The notes beneath the pieces were generated by a model that saw only the letters and a list, made by a program, of their open reading frames with translations, was not told the DNA's origin and ran no database searches. Shown piece by piece: positions 1 to 8,956 of a stretch of 64,000 bases of DNA. Source of the stretch: Shinella sp. CPCC 101442 (GTDB taxonomy: Bacteria; Pseudomonadota; Alphaproteobacteria; Rhizobiales; Rhizobiaceae); contig NZ_JALIQS010000004.1 in NCBI RefSeq assembly GCF_024704725.1, forward strand, positions 310,001 to 374,000, given 5' to 3'. Every line of letters begins with the position of its first letter. Within the stretch, counting starts at the first letter, position 1. The translations under genes and the position numbers were made by a program.

Positions 1-447
1 TGCGAGGTCGCGATGATGTGCGATTTCATCATCTCCTCGGAGACGGCGAAGTTCGGCCAGCCGGAGATCACGCTCGGCATCATTCCGGGCATGGGCGGCA
101 CGCAGCGCCTGACGCGCGCGCTCGGCAAGTCGAAGGCGATGGATCTCATCCTGACCGGCCGCCTGATGGATGCGGCCGAGGCCGAGCGCTGCGGCCTCGT
201 CGCCCGGGTGGTCGCGCCGGAAAAGCTCCTCGACGAGGCGCTGGCGGCGGCGGAAAAGATCGCGGGCTACTCGCTGCCCTCGACCATGATGGCCAAGGAG
301 GCGGTAAGCCGCGCCCATGAGACGGTGCTGTCGGAGGGCATGCGCGCCGAGCGGCGGCTGTTCCATGCGCTCTTCGCCACCGAGGACCAGAAAGAGGGCA
401 TGACGGCCTTCATCGAGAAGCGCAAGCCGGTCTTCAAGAACCGTTGA
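1..447 (+). CDS. Enoyl-CoA hydratase/isomerase family protein, C-terminal part (5' end outside window)
   Basis: The reading frame is open from base 1 (C-E-V-A-M-M-C-D) and stops at 447, so only about the last 148 residues are present. The start resembles the crotonase-fold active-site strand (family pattern G-G-x-x-E-x-A-M-x-C-D), followed by [20 protein letters not shown], the segment with the second catalytic region of 2-enoyl-CoA hydratases. These enzymes hydrate trans-2-enoyl-CoA in fatty-acid beta-oxidation, in the cytoplasm. The gene sits just before rpsT and dnaA, as in other Rhizobiales. The family is certain; the exact substrate is not, because crotonases share this fold for many acyl-CoAs. 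Confidence 0.92.
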   Translation, partial: CEVAMMCDFIISSETAKFGQPEITLGIIPGMGGTQRLTRALGKSKAMDLILTGRLMDAAEAERCGLVARVVAPEKLLDEALAAAEKIAGYSLPSTMMAKEAVSRAHETVLSEGMRAERRLFHALFATEDQKEGMTAFIEKRKPVFKNR

Positions 448-639
448 ACCTGTCGGGACGGCGTTTCTTGCAGAATCCGCGTTGACGACCCCGCCGTTTC
501 CAGCTATACGCCGCCCACAGTTTGGAAAGCCGAATTCTGAGGTTTTCCGATATTGCTCCCGAATTGCTTGGATGACAGGTCGCAGTGACCCGGCACGGCG
601 AGGGTGGAGTTCGTGTCAGATTTCTGAAGAGAGGCATAC

Positions 640-906
640 ATGGCCAATACAACCTCGGCAAAGAAGGCGACCCGCAAGATCGCCGCGCGCACCGCAGTCA
701 ACAAGTCGCGCCGTTCGCGCGTCCGCAACTTCATCCGCAAGGTCGAAGAAGCCATCGCTTCCGGCGACCAGGTTTCGGCCGCTGCCGCTCTCAAGGCTGC
801 CCAGCCGGAGCTGATGCGCGCTGCGACGAAGGGCGTGCTTCATTCCAACACAGCGTCCCGCAAGGTTTCGCGTCTCGCGAACCGCGTCAAGACGATGACG
901 GCCTGA
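640..906 (+). CDS. rpsT: 30S ribosomal protein S20
   Basis: The 88-residue basic protein starts [17 protein letters not shown] and continues with [19 protein letters not shown], the typical S20 sequence and length. S20 binds 16S rRNA and helps assemble the small ribosomal subunit. AGAGAGG-type Shine-Dalgarno sequence lies just before the ATG. It is a single-gene transcription unit: a strong intrinsic terminator follows at 941-967. The position between an enoyl-CoA hydratase gene and dnaA is the usual one in rhizobia. Confidence 0.98.
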   Translation: MANTTSAKKATRKIAARTAVNKSRRSRVRNFIRKVEEAIASGDQVSAAAALKAAQPELMRAATKGVLHSNTASRKVSRLANRVKTMTA

Positions 907-940
907 TCAGCTCACAACCAGAGCTATGCAATATTAGCAA

Positions 941-967
941 AAGCCCGGCGCCTGCGCCGGGCTTTTT
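941..967 (+). terminator. Intrinsic terminator of rpsT
   Basis: A perfect 10-bp stem (AAGCCCGGCG, 941-950, with CGCCGGGCTT, 955-964) closes a 4-base loop and is followed by a T run to 967. It ends the rpsT transcript 35 bp after the stop codon and isolates it from the dnaA leader. Confidence 0.93.
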
Positions 968-1785
968 GTTTTGTTTTTCGGCCTCGCTATGGTTAACGTG
1001 CACGGCTCGATCGTGTCAAAAGGGTGACGAAGAAAACTCTTTAAATTCAGTTACTTGCGAGAGGTTATCCCGTCCTGTGGTCCCTTTCGTAGCGGGAGTT
1101 TGACAGCAATTTGAGTCAAGCGAATTTTTATTTTTTTCGTTTTTGGAGTGCTGCGAAACCCACCCGAAAACAAAGCCATTGATTCCTAACGGATTCTATT
1201 GGGAGAGAGGCTTTCCGAGTCAAAAACGCTTCTCCGAGTCAACGCCCGCCCCTTAATTTTGCGTAAAATTCGTGATTGATCTTGGGGCATGATCCTGCCT
1301 AAATGCTTTCCACAGGGGGCGCGGACAAAGCCTAAAAATGATCGCCGGAAAGACTGTCTCACAAGGCAGCGGTGGTTGTTTTGCCCCCTGGAACGGAGCG
1401 GCCCACGCTTCGTAAAATCATCCAACCGGCAAAGCTTGCCCCAGGTGCCCTGGCACTCTGGAAGAGGCTTTTTGTGACTTTGGTTGCGCCGGATGAAAGC
1501 CGCGAGGACGGCCGGATGAACGCGGGCATGCCGGCCGGACGCTCAACGAGGGAGCGGATGGCATGGCTCACAAACGGACCGACAAGGATCGGGCATGATG
1601 CCGGATCTTTCGAGGGCCGACTTGTGTTTGGGAACAAGGGGCAGTGCCGAAGGTAGGGGGTCGGCGCAGCCCGGGACACCGGAACTCGTCCGTGCGATTG
1701 GCTCGACACGGAAGGGGGATGGCAAACATGGAAGGCGTCGGCAGGACTGCCGGCGTGGCGAAGAAGCATGAAAGAAGGCGGCAAG
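968..1785 (+). other. Long gene-free leader region of dnaA
   Basis: About 0.8 kb without a convincing gene. Short open frames here on both strands have no recognisable protein content and no good ribosome sites. The first part (about 970-1300) is AT-rich compared with the rest of the window, as expected for a promoter region, and carries a cluster of GANTC sites (1113-1240) and a near-match to a CtrA half-site pair (1253-1267, TTAA-N7-TAAA). One weak DnaA-box-like nonamer is at 1306-1314 (CTTTCCACA, two mismatches to TTATCCACA). The second part, about 1300-1760, has normal GC and nothing recognised. A long dnaA leader with promoter elements far upstream is the simplest reading. Confidence 0.6.
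1113..1240. promoter_or_regulatory. Cluster of five GANTC (CcrM methylation) sites upstream of dnaA
   Basis: GAGTC at 1113-1117, GATTC at 1181-1185 and 1192-1196, GAGTC at 1217-1221 and 1236-1240. Two of the sites sit in a 19-bp spaced direct repeat (TCCGAGTCAA then again TCCGAGTCAA), and two others in an 11-bp spaced repeat (GATTCCTA, GATTCTAT). GANTC is the target of the cell-cycle DNA methyltransferase CcrM in Alphaproteobacteria, and in Caulobacter dnaA expression depends on GANTC methylation. That the cluster controls dnaA here is inferred from position only. Confidence 0.5.
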
Positions 1786-3336
1786 ATGCAGATGAATACG
1801 GCCAGGACGACTGGTGCATTCGCGAACGGGGAAAATGCACTCAAGGCGCTTCCGAAAGAAGAAGTGCAGGCGGCGGGGGCCTCATCCGATATGAAGCAGG
1901 ACGCGATTTTCGAACGGGTCAGCACGCGCCTCAAGGCGCAGGTCGGGCCGGACGTCTTCGCAAGCTGGTTCGGTCGGCTGAAGATCCATTCCGTCTCCAA
2001 GAGCGTCGTGCGCCTTTCGGTGCCCACGACCTTTCTGAAATCCTGGATCAACAACCGTTATCTCGATCTCATCACCAGCCTGTTCCAGCAGGAGGATGCC
2101 GAAATCCTCAAGGTGGAGATCCTGGTGCGCACTGCGACCCGCGGCGTGCGTCCCGGCAGCCTCGACGAGGCCGTTGCCGAACCCGTGCCGCAGGCCCAGC
2201 CGCGCCGCAGTGCCGGTGGCCCGCAGCCTATCGCCAATGCCATTGCCTCCATCACTCCGGCTGCCCAGCCGCGCGTCCAGCACACCGGCCCGCTGTTCGG
2301 CTCGCCGCTCGATCAGCGCTATACGTTCGACGCCTTCGTCGAGGGCACCTCGAACCGTGTCGCCCTTGCCGCCGCCCGCACCATTGCGGAAGCCGGTGCC
2401 GGCGCCGTGCGCTTCAACCCGCTCTTCGTCCATTCCAGCGTCGGCCTCGGCAAGACGCATCTCCTGCAGGCCATCGCGCTCGGCGCGCTTTCCAGCGCCC
2501 GCAATCCACGCGTCGTCTATCTGACCGCCGAATATTTCATGTGGCGCTTCGCAACCGCGATCCGCGACAATGACGCGCTCTCCCTCAAGGAGACGCTGCG
2601 CAACATCGATCTTCTGATCATCGACGACATGCAGTTCCTGCAGGGCAACTCGATCCAGAACGAATTCTGCCATCTCCTCAACATGCTGCTCGATTCCGCC
2701 AAGCAGGTCGTCGTCGCCGCCGACCGTGCGCCCTGGGAACTGGAATCGCTCGATCCGCGGGTGCGCTCGCGTCTTCAGGGCGGCGTTGCCATCGAGATGG
2801 AGGCGCCCGACTATGAGATGCGTCTGGAAATCCTCAAGCGCCGCCTCGCGGTTGCCCAGCGGGAGGATGGCTCGCTCGATATCCCCGTCGAAATCCTGAG
2901 CCACGTTGCCCGCAACATCACGGCGAGCGGTCGCGAACTGGAAGGCGCCTTCAACCAGCTGCTCTTCCGCCGCTCGTTTGAGCCGAACCTGACGATCGAG
3001 CGCGTCGACGAGCTGCTCGGTCATCTCGTCGCCGCCGGCGAGCCGCGTCGCGTGCGCATCGAAGACATCCAGCGCGTCGTTGCAAAACACTACAACGTCT
3101 CGCGCCAGGAACTGGTCTCGAACCGCCGCACCCGCGTCATCGTCAAGCCGCGCCAGATCGCCATGTATCTGTCGAAGACATTGACGCCGCGCTCCTTCCC
3201 GGAAATCGGCCGCCGCTTTGGCGGACGCGACCATACGACCGTGCTGCATGCCGTACGCAAGATCGAGGACCTGATCTCGGGCGATACCAAGCTCAGCCAC
3301 GAGATCGAGCTGTTGAAGCGCCTGATCAACGAATAG
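1786..3336 (+). CDS. dnaA: Chromosomal replication initiator protein DnaA
   Basis: The initiator binds DnaA boxes at the origin and melts DNA in its ATP form. Visible parts: N-terminal domain I ([18 protein letters not shown]), a variable linker rich in Ala, Pro and Gln, the AAA+ domain with Walker [10 protein letters not shown] near residue 217 and Walker [10 protein letters not shown] near 276, and the C-terminal DNA-binding domain with [15 protein letters not shown] near 478. The frame is open from an ATG at 1768, but the ATG at 1786 has AGAAGG seven bases upstream and is preferred (516 residues); 1891 (MKQDAIF) is a third option, because many relatives begin there. A 12-bp stem terminator follows directly (3354-3396). 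Confidence 0.97.
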   Translation: MQMNTARTTGAFANGENALKALPKEEVQAAGASSDMKQDAIFERVSTRLKAQVGPDVFASWFGRLKIHSVSKSVVRLSVPTTFLKSWINNRYLDLITSLFQQEDAEILKVEILVRTATRGVRPGSLDEAVAEPVPQAQPRRSAGGPQPIANAIASITPAAQPRVQHTGPLFGSPLDQRYTFDAFVEGTSNRVALAAARTIAEAGAGAVRFNPLFVHSSVGLGKTHLLQAIALGALSSARNPRVVYLTAEYFMWRFATAIRDNDALSLKETLRNIDLLIIDDMQFLQGNSIQNEFCHLLNMLLDSAKQVVVAADRAPWELESLDPRVRSRLQGGVAIEMEAPDYEMRLEILKRRLAVAQREDGSLDIPVEILSHVARNITASGRELEGAFNQLLFRRSFEPNLTIERVDELLGHLVAAGEPRRVRIEDIQRVVAKHYNVSRQELVSNRRTRVIVKPRQIAMYLSKTLTPRSFPEIGRRFGGRDHTTVLHAVRKIEDLISGDTKLSHEIELLKRLINE

Positions 3337-3353
3337 GCCCTTTGCCTTCAGCG

Positions 3354-3396
3354 CGAACGCCGTGCCGTCCTCTGGATGCGCACGGCGTTCGTCTTT
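3354..3396 (+). terminator. Intrinsic terminator of dnaA
   Basis: A 12-bp perfect stem (CGAACGCCGTGC, 3354-3365, with GCACGGCGTTCG, 3380-3391) is followed by TCTTT. It starts 17 bp after the dnaA stop codon. The right arm covers an ATG at 3376 that is in frame with the next gene, which argues against that ATG being its start. Confidence 0.8.
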
Positions 3397-3408
3397 CGGG
3401 ATACCCGC

Positions 3409-3909
3409 ATGCGACTGCTCGTCACCTATATGGACCTGCGTGAACCGCCGGCGGGCCGGCCGATGCTGCCGGTGCCTGATGTCAATCTCCCCCTCCAGTC
3501 GGAGCGTCTTTCGGTCGAGGACTATCTGGCTCTCTACCGGGAAATCGGCACGCCGCTCACCTGGGATTCCCGCCTGCAAATGCGACAGGCGGCGCTCGCG
3601 GCATTCCTGTCCGCACCGTCGACAGCGACCTTCGTCCTGCGCGAGGAAGGGCGGGCGATCGGCCTCTGCGAATTCGATGCCGTCGACACCGAGGATGTCG
3701 AGCTCACGCATTTCGGCCTCGTGCCCGCTGCCTATGGCCGCCGCCTTGGGCCCTGGCTGCTCGATACGGCGCTACGGGCGATCTGGCGCGGGACGACGCG
3801 GCGCATCTGGCTGCATACGGACACGAACGATCATCCCAAGGCGCAGGCAACCTACAGGCGTGCCGGGTTCGAGGTCTACAAAGAGCAAATGGAAGATTTT
3901 TTGGACTAG
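3409..3909 (+). CDS. GNAT family N-acetyltransferase
   Basis: About 166 residues. The start of the family-like sequence is VTYMDLREPP, then a GNAT fold: strand FVLREEGRAIGLCEFD, then VELTHFGLVPAAYGRRLGPWLL (acetyl-CoA loop region), then WLHTDTNDHPKAQATYRRAGF at the C-terminus. The protein would transfer an acetyl group to an unknown amine. The open frame begins at 3376, but that ATG lies inside the dnaA terminator stem, so 3409 is preferred. The 3' end overlaps the stop of the convergent LysR gene by 4 bp. Substrate unknown. Confidence 0.85.
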   Translation: MRLLVTYMDLREPPAGRPMLPVPDVNLPLQSERLSVEDYLALYREIGTPLTWDSRLQMRQAALAAFLSAPSTATFVLREEGRAIGLCEFDAVDTEDVELTHFGLVPAAYGRRLGPWLLDTALRAIWRGTTRRIWLHTDTNDHPKAQATYRRAGFEVYKEQMEDFLD

Positions 3910-4802
3910 CTGCCGCGTACCGCGCGCGCCTCCTCGGTCAGCCATTGCCGGAGGCTGGAGACGGCCGGGCGATCGAGCGCGCCGGGCGGATAGACGATGT
4001 AGTAGGCAAGCCCCGTCGTAACGCCCTTCGAGAAGGGGGCGATCAGCCGGCGCTCCTGGATTTCCCGCGCTACCAGCGAGAGGCGCACCAGCACGACACC
4101 GTCGCCGGCCTTCGCCGCTTCGATCGCGCCGTTGCTGTCGGTGAAGACAGGGCCGCGCTGGGTATCGATGTCCCGCACCCCCATGGATTCCAGCCAGAGC
4201 CGCCAGTCCTGCCGATGCACGTCATGGATCAGCACATGGTTGCGGAGATCCGCGGGGTCGTCGAGGGGTATCCGTTCGCGCAGCGCAGGGGCGATGACAG
4301 GCACGAGATCGTCGTCCAGCAGCCGTTCGCTGACCAACCCCTCGTAGCGCCCAAAGCCGTGGCGGATCGCGATATCAACGCCATCGCGGGCGAAATCGAC
4401 GAGGCGGTTGGAGGCGCTGATGCGGATATCGGCGCCGGGCAGGCGCTCCTCGAATTTCGGCAGGCGCGGCACCAGCCATTGCGCCGCGAAGGTCGGCGTG
4501 CAGCTGATGAGCAGCGTGGCGGGCGAGCGCGCCCGGATCAGAAGTTCCTCCGTCGCCTCGCGCATCAGCCGGAAGGCCGAGCGCATGGCCTTGAAGTACC
4601 CTTCGCCATCGTCGGTCAGGAGAAGCCGACGCGGCTTGCGCTCGAAGAGCCGCACGCCGAGCGTCTCTTCGAGATCGCGGATCTGCAGGCTGACGGCGCC
4701 GGGTGTGACGGAAAGTTCACCGGCGGCGAGCGTGACGGAGAGGTGCCGCGCCGTCGCCTCGAAGGCGCGCAGACCGGACAGAGAGGGAAGGCGACCGTTC
4801 AT
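3906..4802 (-). CDS. LysR-family transcriptional regulator (GcvA-like)
   Basis: 298 residues. The N-terminal winged helix-turn-helix (LPSLSGLRAFEATARHLSVT, then TPGAVSLQIRDLEETLGVRLFERKPRRL) is of the GcvA/AmpR branch, followed by a periplasmic-binding-like effector domain. It is divergent from an EamA exporter gene at 4940, with a long inverted repeat (4854-4890) in the 137-bp gap. LysR regulators usually control the divergent neighbour, so the exporter is the likely target; the effector molecule cannot be told from sequence. Confidence 0.93.
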   Translation of the reverse strand: MNGRLPSLSGLRAFEATARHLSVTLAAGELSVTPGAVSLQIRDLEETLGVRLFERKPRRLLLTDDGEGYFKAMRSAFRLMREATEELLIRARSPATLLISCTPTFAAQWLVPRLPKFEERLPGADIRISASNRLVDFARDGVDIAIRHGFGRYEGLVSERLLDDDLVPVIAPALRERIPLDDPADLRNHVLIHDVHRQDWRLWLESMGVRDIDTQRGPVFTDSNGAIEAAKAGDGVVLVRLSLVAREIQERRLIAPFSKGVTTGLAYYIVYPPGALDRPAVSSLRQWLTEEARAVRGS

Positions 4803-4853
4803 GGTTTAGTTTTCCTCGCGCATCTCGGGAAATATGATCGTTTGTCTCAGGCG

Positions 4854-4890
4854 GAAACAACCGGAATTATAGCATTAATTCCGGTGTTTC
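4854..4890. promoter_or_regulatory. Inverted repeat in the lysR/eamA divergent promoter region
   Basis: Arms CCGGAATTA (4861-4869) and TAATTCCGG (4876-4884) are a perfect 9-bp dyad around a 6-base centre. The symmetry continues outward as GAAACA and TGTTTC with one extra A in the left arm. Placed about 50 bp before each start codon, it fits an operator for the LysR protein, whose family binds dyads with a T-N11-A core. Inferred from position and symmetry. Confidence 0.6.
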
Positions 4891-4939
4891 GCATCCGGCT
4901 CTTTCATCCGGTTTAGAATTAATCTTTGAGGAGACTATC

Positions 4940-5869
4940 ATGGCAACGCGTCCCATGACGACCATCGAATGGGGCCTGCTCATCGCGCTTTCCGCGCTCT
5001 GGGGCGGTTCCTTCCTGTTCAACGGCATTCTCGTGCGCGAGCTGCCGCCGCTCACCATCGTTGCCGCCCGCGTGGCGCTGGCGGCGGTTGCGCTCTGGAC
5101 CATCGTGCGCCTCTCCGGCCATGCGGTGCCGCGCAGCCGCGAGGTGTGGCTCGCCTTTCTCGGCATGGGCGTGCTCAACAACGTCATCCCCTTCTCGCTG
5201 ATCGTCTGGGGCCAGACACATATCGCAAGCGGCCTCGCTTCGATCCTCAACGCCACGACCCCGCTCTTTGCCGTCATCGTCGCCCATGTACTGACGCAGG
5301 ACGAGAAGATGACGGGAGGCCGGCTGATGGGCGTGCTCGTCGGCTTTGCCGGCGTCGCCCTGATGATCGGCCCCTCCGTGCTCTCCGATCTCGGCACGAA
5401 CGTGCTCGCGCAGCTTGCCGTGCTGGGGGCCGCGATTTCCTATTCCTTTGCCGGTATCTGGGGTCGCCGCTTCCGCCGCATGGGCTTGCCGCCGATATTG
5501 CCGGCCGCGGGGCAGGTCACCGCGTCGGCGCTCATCATGCTGCCGGTGGCATTGGTCGTCGATCGCCCCTGGACGCTCGCCATGCCCTCGCAGGAGGCCT
5601 GGTTCGCGCTGTTCGGCCTCGCGGTGCTCGCCACTGCGCTCGCCTATGTCATCTTCTTCCGCATCCTCGCAACGGCGGGAGCAACGAACCTGATGCTCGT
5701 CACCTTCCTGATCCCCGTCAGCGCCATCCTGCTCGGCGCGCTGGTGCTTGGCGAGGTTCTGGCGCCGAAGCACTTTGCCGGCATAGCGCTGATCGCCGTC
5801 GGCCTTGCGGCCATCGACGGGCGCCTGTTGAAGATGGTGAGGGGAAAGCCGCGGGCGCAGGACGCCTAG
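4940..5869 (+). CDS. EamA/DMT family transporter (probable metabolite exporter)
   Basis: 309 residues with about ten hydrophobic segments and two EamA repeats. The first starts WGLLIALSALWGGSFLFNG, a typical opening; the second is near AISYSFAGIWGRRFRRMG. Such inner-membrane proteins export amino acids or other small metabolites or act as drug/metabolite exchangers; the substrate is unknown. A GAGGAG ribosome site precedes the ATG. It is divergent from a LysR gene that probably controls it, and its stop overlaps the stop end of hemW by 4 bp. Confidence 0.92.
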   Translation: MATRPMTTIEWGLLIALSALWGGSFLFNGILVRELPPLTIVAARVALAAVALWTIVRLSGHAVPRSREVWLAFLGMGVLNNVIPFSLIVWGQTHIASGLASILNATTPLFAVIVAHVLTQDEKMTGGRLMGVLVGFAGVALMIGPSVLSDLGTNVLAQLAVLGAAISYSFAGIWGRRFRRMGLPPILPAAGQVTASALIMLPVALVVDRPWTLAMPSQEAWFALFGLAVLATALAYVIFFRILATAGATNLMLVTFLIPVSAILLGALVLGEVLAPKHFAGIALIAVGLAAIDGRLLKMVRGKPRAQDA

Positions 5870-7059
5870 CAGGCGAGGTCAGCCACGACGGCGTCGAGGA
5901 TCAGCATGCCGGCCGGCGTACAGCGCAGGCGGGAATTGCCGAGGCGCTCGATAAAACCGTGCTCGATGAGAAACTGTTCGCGATCCGGATCCGGTTCGCG
6001 GCCGGACAAGGCCTGCCAGCGTACGAGATCGATGCCCTCCTTGAGGCGCAGGCCCATCAGCAGCAGCTCGTCGGCCTGCGCTTCGCGCTCCAAAAGCTCC
6101 TGGTCGACCATGCCATGGCCTTCCGTCTCCACGAGGCTCAGCCAACCCTCGGGCTTGCGCTCCGTGGCGGTCGCGATCTTCGCCCCGCCGGTCGTCAGCC
6201 GGCCATGCGCGCCGGGGCCGATGCCGACATAGTCGCCATAACGCCAATAGGTGAGGTTGTGGCGGCTCTCGGAGCCGGGGCGGGCATGGTTGGAGACCTC
6301 GTAGGCCGGCATGCCCTCGCGCTCGGTGATTTCCTGCGTCGCCTCGTAGAGAACGGCGGATTGCTCGCCGTCGGGCACGATCAGCTTGCCGGCCTTGTGC
6401 AGGCCGTAGAAGGGCGTGCCCTCCTCGATGGTGAGCTGGTAGAGCGAGAGATGGTCGACGGCGTAGGAGACGGCCTCCCTCAGCTCGCGGTCCCATTCCT
6501 CCACGGTCTGGTTCGGGCGGGCATAGATGAGGTCGAAGGACATGCGCGGAAAGATGTCGCGCGCCAGCCGGATCGCCTTCAGCGCGTCGGCGACGTCATG
6601 CAGTCGTCCCAGAAATTTCAGGTCGCGGTCGTTCAGCGCCTGAACGCCGAGCGAGACGCGGTTGACGCCGGCGGCGCGATAGCCGCGGAAGCGCTCGGCC
6701 TCGACGCTGGAGGGGTTGGCCTCCATGGTGATCTCGATACCGTCAGGCACATGCCAGTGGCGGGCGATGCCGTTGAGGATCGCGTCCACCGTCTCCGGCG
6801 CCATCAGCGAGGGCGTGCCGCCGCCCATGAAGATGCTGGTGACGGTGCGCGAGCCGGTCAGCCGGCGCATCGTCGCCATTTCCTTCAGGAAAGCCTGCAC
6901 GAAGCGCGGCTGGTCGACCGGCTGGTGGCGCACATGGCTGTTGAAGTCGCAATAGGGGCATTTGGCGGCACAGAAGGGCCAGTGCACATAAATGCCGAAG
7001 CCGGGATCGGAAAGATCCGGCGTAAAACTCGGCCGCATGTCGAAGGGCACTGCCGTCAT
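5866..7059 (-). CDS. hemW: Radical SAM heme chaperone HemW (coproporphyrinogen III oxidase-like)
   Basis: 397 residues. The radical SAM cluster motif is C30-x3-C34-x2-C37 in HWPFCAAKCPYCDFNSH, followed by GGGTPSL and EANPSSVEAERF, which are shared by HemN and HemW. HemW-type proteins transfer heme to target enzymes and lack true CPO activity; the four-Cys CxxxCxxCxC motif of HemN is incomplete here (F replaces the last Cys), which supports HemW. The gene follows rdgB by 7 bp on the minus strand, a common neighbour pair in Proteobacteria. Confidence 0.94.
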   Translation of the reverse strand: MTAVPFDMRPSFTPDLSDPGFGIYVHWPFCAAKCPYCDFNSHVRHQPVDQPRFVQAFLKEMATMRRLTGSRTVTSIFMGGGTPSLMAPETVDAILNGIARHWHVPDGIEITMEANPSSVEAERFRGYRAAGVNRVSLGVQALNDRDLKFLGRLHDVADALKAIRLARDIFPRMSFDLIYARPNQTVEEWDRELREAVSYAVDHLSLYQLTIEEGTPFYGLHKAGKLIVPDGEQSAVLYEATQEITEREGMPAYEVSNHARPGSESRHNLTYWRYGDYVGIGPGAHGRLTTGGAKIATATERKPEGWLSLVETEGHGMVDQELLEREAQADELLLMGLRLKEGIDLVRWQALSGREPDPDREQFLIEHGFIERLGNSRLRCTPAGMLILDAVVADLAC

Positions 7060-7066
7060 GTGTCTG

Positions 7067-7711
7067 TTACGCCTTCAGGCAGGTTTCGACGAAAATCTTG
7101 AAGGCGCGCGCGCGGTGCGAGAGGGCCGCCTCGTCGCCGGGCTTCCAGCCGTGTTTTTCCTCCGCGCTCATCTCGCCGAAGGTCGTCTCGTAGCCCTCGG
7201 GCTGGAACACGGGGTCGTAGCCGAAACCCTTGGCGCCGCGCGGCGGCCAGACGACGGTGCCTTCCACTTCGCCACGGAAGAGTTCCGTATGGCCATCCGG
7301 CCAGGCAAGGCAGAGTACGGAGACGAAGCGCGCGGTGCGCTCCTTCGCGTCGGTCGCGCCCTTGTCGGCGAGCGCCTTTTCGACCTTCTCCATGGCCATC
7401 GCGAAATCGCGCGTGCCGTCTTCCTTTTCCGCCCAGTTGGCGGTGTAGACACCCGGCGCACCATCGAGCGCGTCGATGACGAGGCCGGAATCGTCGGAAA
7501 GCGCGGGCAGGCCGGAGGCTTTCGCGGAGGCAAGCGCCTTGATCGCGGCATTCTCTTCAAAGGTCGTGCCCGTTTCGTCCGGCTCGTCAAACTTCAGTTC
7601 GGCGGCGGATTTGGCGGAGAAGCCGAAGGGGCCGATCAGGTCCTCGATCTCGCGGATTTTTCCCGCATTGTGGCTGGCGACGACGATCGTCTTGGTGTCG
7701 AGCTTGCGCAT
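7067..7711 (-). CDS. rdgB: XTP/dITP diphosphatase (non-canonical purine NTP pyrophosphatase)
   Basis: 214 residues from [18 protein letters not shown]. The Ham1/RdgB signature [10 protein letters not shown] is near residues 13-22, and [18 protein letters not shown] contains the catalytic acidic pair. The enzyme removes pyrophosphate from XTP, ITP and dITP and so keeps deaminated purines out of DNA and RNA. The frame is open to 7750, but the ATG at 7711 gives the family's normal N-terminus and lies 8 bp after the stop of the upstream VOC gene. It belongs to the minus-strand unit rph-VOC-rdgB-hemW. Confidence 0.96.
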   Translation of the reverse strand: MRKLDTKTIVVASHNAGKIREIEDLIGPFGFSAKSAAELKFDEPDETGTTFEENAAIKALASAKASGLPALSDDSGLVIDALDGAPGVYTANWAEKEDGTRDFAMAMEKVEKALADKGATDAKERTARFVSVLCLAWPDGHTELFRGEVEGTVVWPPRGAKGFGYDPVFQPEGYETTFGEMSAEEKHGWKPGDEAALSHRARAFKIFVETCLKA

Positions 7712-7718
7712 AAGGGTC

Positions 7719-8135
7719 CTAAGCGATGTTCCAGAGACCGGGCTCGGCACATTCGAGACTGTTGCCGGCGGGGTCGCGGAAATAGATGGAGCGGGCGCCG
7801 TTCGGCCAGCGAAAGTCCGCTTCGATGGTGATGTCGGCTTCTATGAGCTTTTTTACCCAGAAATCAAGCGCCGGGCCTTGAACGCGGAAACAGGCATGGC
7901 CCGCACCCGTCGCCCCGTGCACCGGCACGGGAAAGGCCTGGGGTGGTGGCGGATGCACGGTCTCGCCGGGATTGAAGATCAGGAGAACGCCGGGGCCGCA
8001 GCGAAAGAAGACATGGCGGTTTGCCTGCCGCGTGATCTTTTCGAGCCCCAGGATGCCGCCGTAAAAGGCTTCCGCCGCGTCGAGGTCATCGGCATAGAGT
8101 GCCGTTTCCAGAATGCCTTCGATCGCGGCGGTCAT
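7719..8135 (-). CDS. VOC (glyoxalase/bleomycin-resistance fold) family protein
   Basis: 138 residues with two beta-alpha-beta-beta-beta modules: [20 protein letters not shown] at the start and [20 protein letters not shown] at the end, the usual VOC C-terminal metal-ligand strand (E in NSLECAEP). The family includes glyoxalases, dioxygenases and resistance proteins; nothing shows which reaction this one performs. It lies between rph and rdgB with short gaps (9 and 7 bp), so it is probably cotranscribed with them. Confidence 0.9.
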   Translation of the reverse strand: MTAAIEGILETALYADDLDAAEAFYGGILGLEKITRQANRHVFFRCGPGVLLIFNPGETVHPPPPQAFPVPVHGATGAGHACFRVQGPALDFWVKKLIEADITIEADFRWPNGARSIYFRDPAGNSLECAEPGLWNIA

Positions 8136-8144
8136 GAGCGGCCT

Positions 8145-8864
8145 TTATCCGGCGATCGCCTGCTTCTGCAGGGCGACGAGTTCGGCAATGCCGTTGCGGG
8201 CAAGCGTCATCAGGCTGGAGAATTCCTCCTCGGTGAACGGCTTGCCTTCGGCGGTGCCCTGGATTTCGACGATCCCGCCAGAACCGGTCATGACGAAGTT
8301 GGCATCGGTCTCGGCGGCCGAATCCTCGAGATAGTCGAGGTCGATCACCGACTGGGCGGCAAAGATGCCGCAGGAGATCGCGGCGATATGATCCTTCAGG
8401 ACCTTCTCGACCTTGATCATGCTGCGGGCTTCCATCCACTTCAGGCAATCGTGCAGGGCAACGAAGGCGCCGGTGATGGAGGCAGTGCGCGTGCCGCCAT
8501 CGGCCTGGATCACGTCGCAGTCGATGGTGATCTGACGTTCGCCAAGCGCTTCGAGATCGACGATGGCGCGCAGGGACCGGCCGATCAGGCGCTGGATTTC
8601 CTGCGTGCGGCCGCCCTGCTTGCCGGCGGCGGCTTCGCGCCGCATGCGGTCGCCGGTGGCACGCGGCAGCATGCCGTACTCGGCCGTCACCCAGCCCTTG
8701 CCGCTGTTGCGCAGCCACGGCGGCGTCTTGTCCTCGAGGCTTGCCGTCACCAGCACATGCGTGTCGCCGAACTTGACGAGACAGGATCCCTCGGCATGTT
8801 TGGAAACGTTGCGCTCGAAGGAAACCTTGCGCATCTGATCGGTTTTTCTGCCGGACGGCCGCAT
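8145..8864 (-). CDS. rph: Ribonuclease PH
   Basis: 239 residues from [19 protein letters not shown]. Family marks include [33 protein letters not shown] helix and [16 protein letters not shown]. RNase PH trims 3' ends of tRNA precursors by phosphorolysis. The frame is open to 8933, but homologous sequence begins at the ATG at 8864. It is divergent from hrcA with a 174-bp gap and is first in the unit rph-VOC-rdgB-hemW. The rph/hrcA divergence is a standard alphaproteobacterial arrangement. Confidence 0.97.
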   Translation of the reverse strand: MRPSGRKTDQMRKVSFERNVSKHAEGSCLVKFGDTHVLVTASLEDKTPPWLRNSGKGWVTAEYGMLPRATGDRMRREAAAGKQGGRTQEIQRLIGRSLRAIVDLEALGERQITIDCDVIQADGGTRTASITGAFVALHDCLKWMEARSMIKVEKVLKDHIAAISCGIFAAQSVIDLDYLEDSAAETDANFVMTGSGGIVEIQGTAEGKPFTEEEFSSLMTLARNGIAELVALQKQAIAG

Positions 8865-8956
8865 TGCGAACTCCTGTCTGAGATATATTGGAAGCTGCTT
8901 TAGACCAGTTCGCCGGGTGATGGAATGGTGCAAGGCGGGTGGCTGGGAAAATCCGT

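Noticed and set aside
1289-1656. Small open frames in the dnaA leader (for example 1289-1477 and 1372-1656)
   Set aside because: No family-like sequence, odd amino-acid composition and no good ribosome site; they look like chance frames in GC-rich DNA.
968-1785. Chromosomal replication origin (oriC) upstream of dnaA
   Set aside because: Only one weak DnaA-box-like nonamer was found (1306-1314, two mismatches) and no cluster. In studied Alphaproteobacteria oriC lies near hemE rather than dnaA. A strand-skew plot or DnaA-box scan of the whole chromosome would settle it.
1882-3711. Very long minus-strand open frame across dnaA (and similar ones opposite malic enzyme, rpoN and glnD)
   Set aside because: These are antisense frames produced by high-GC codon use. 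They carry no recognised domain and overlap well-supported genes.
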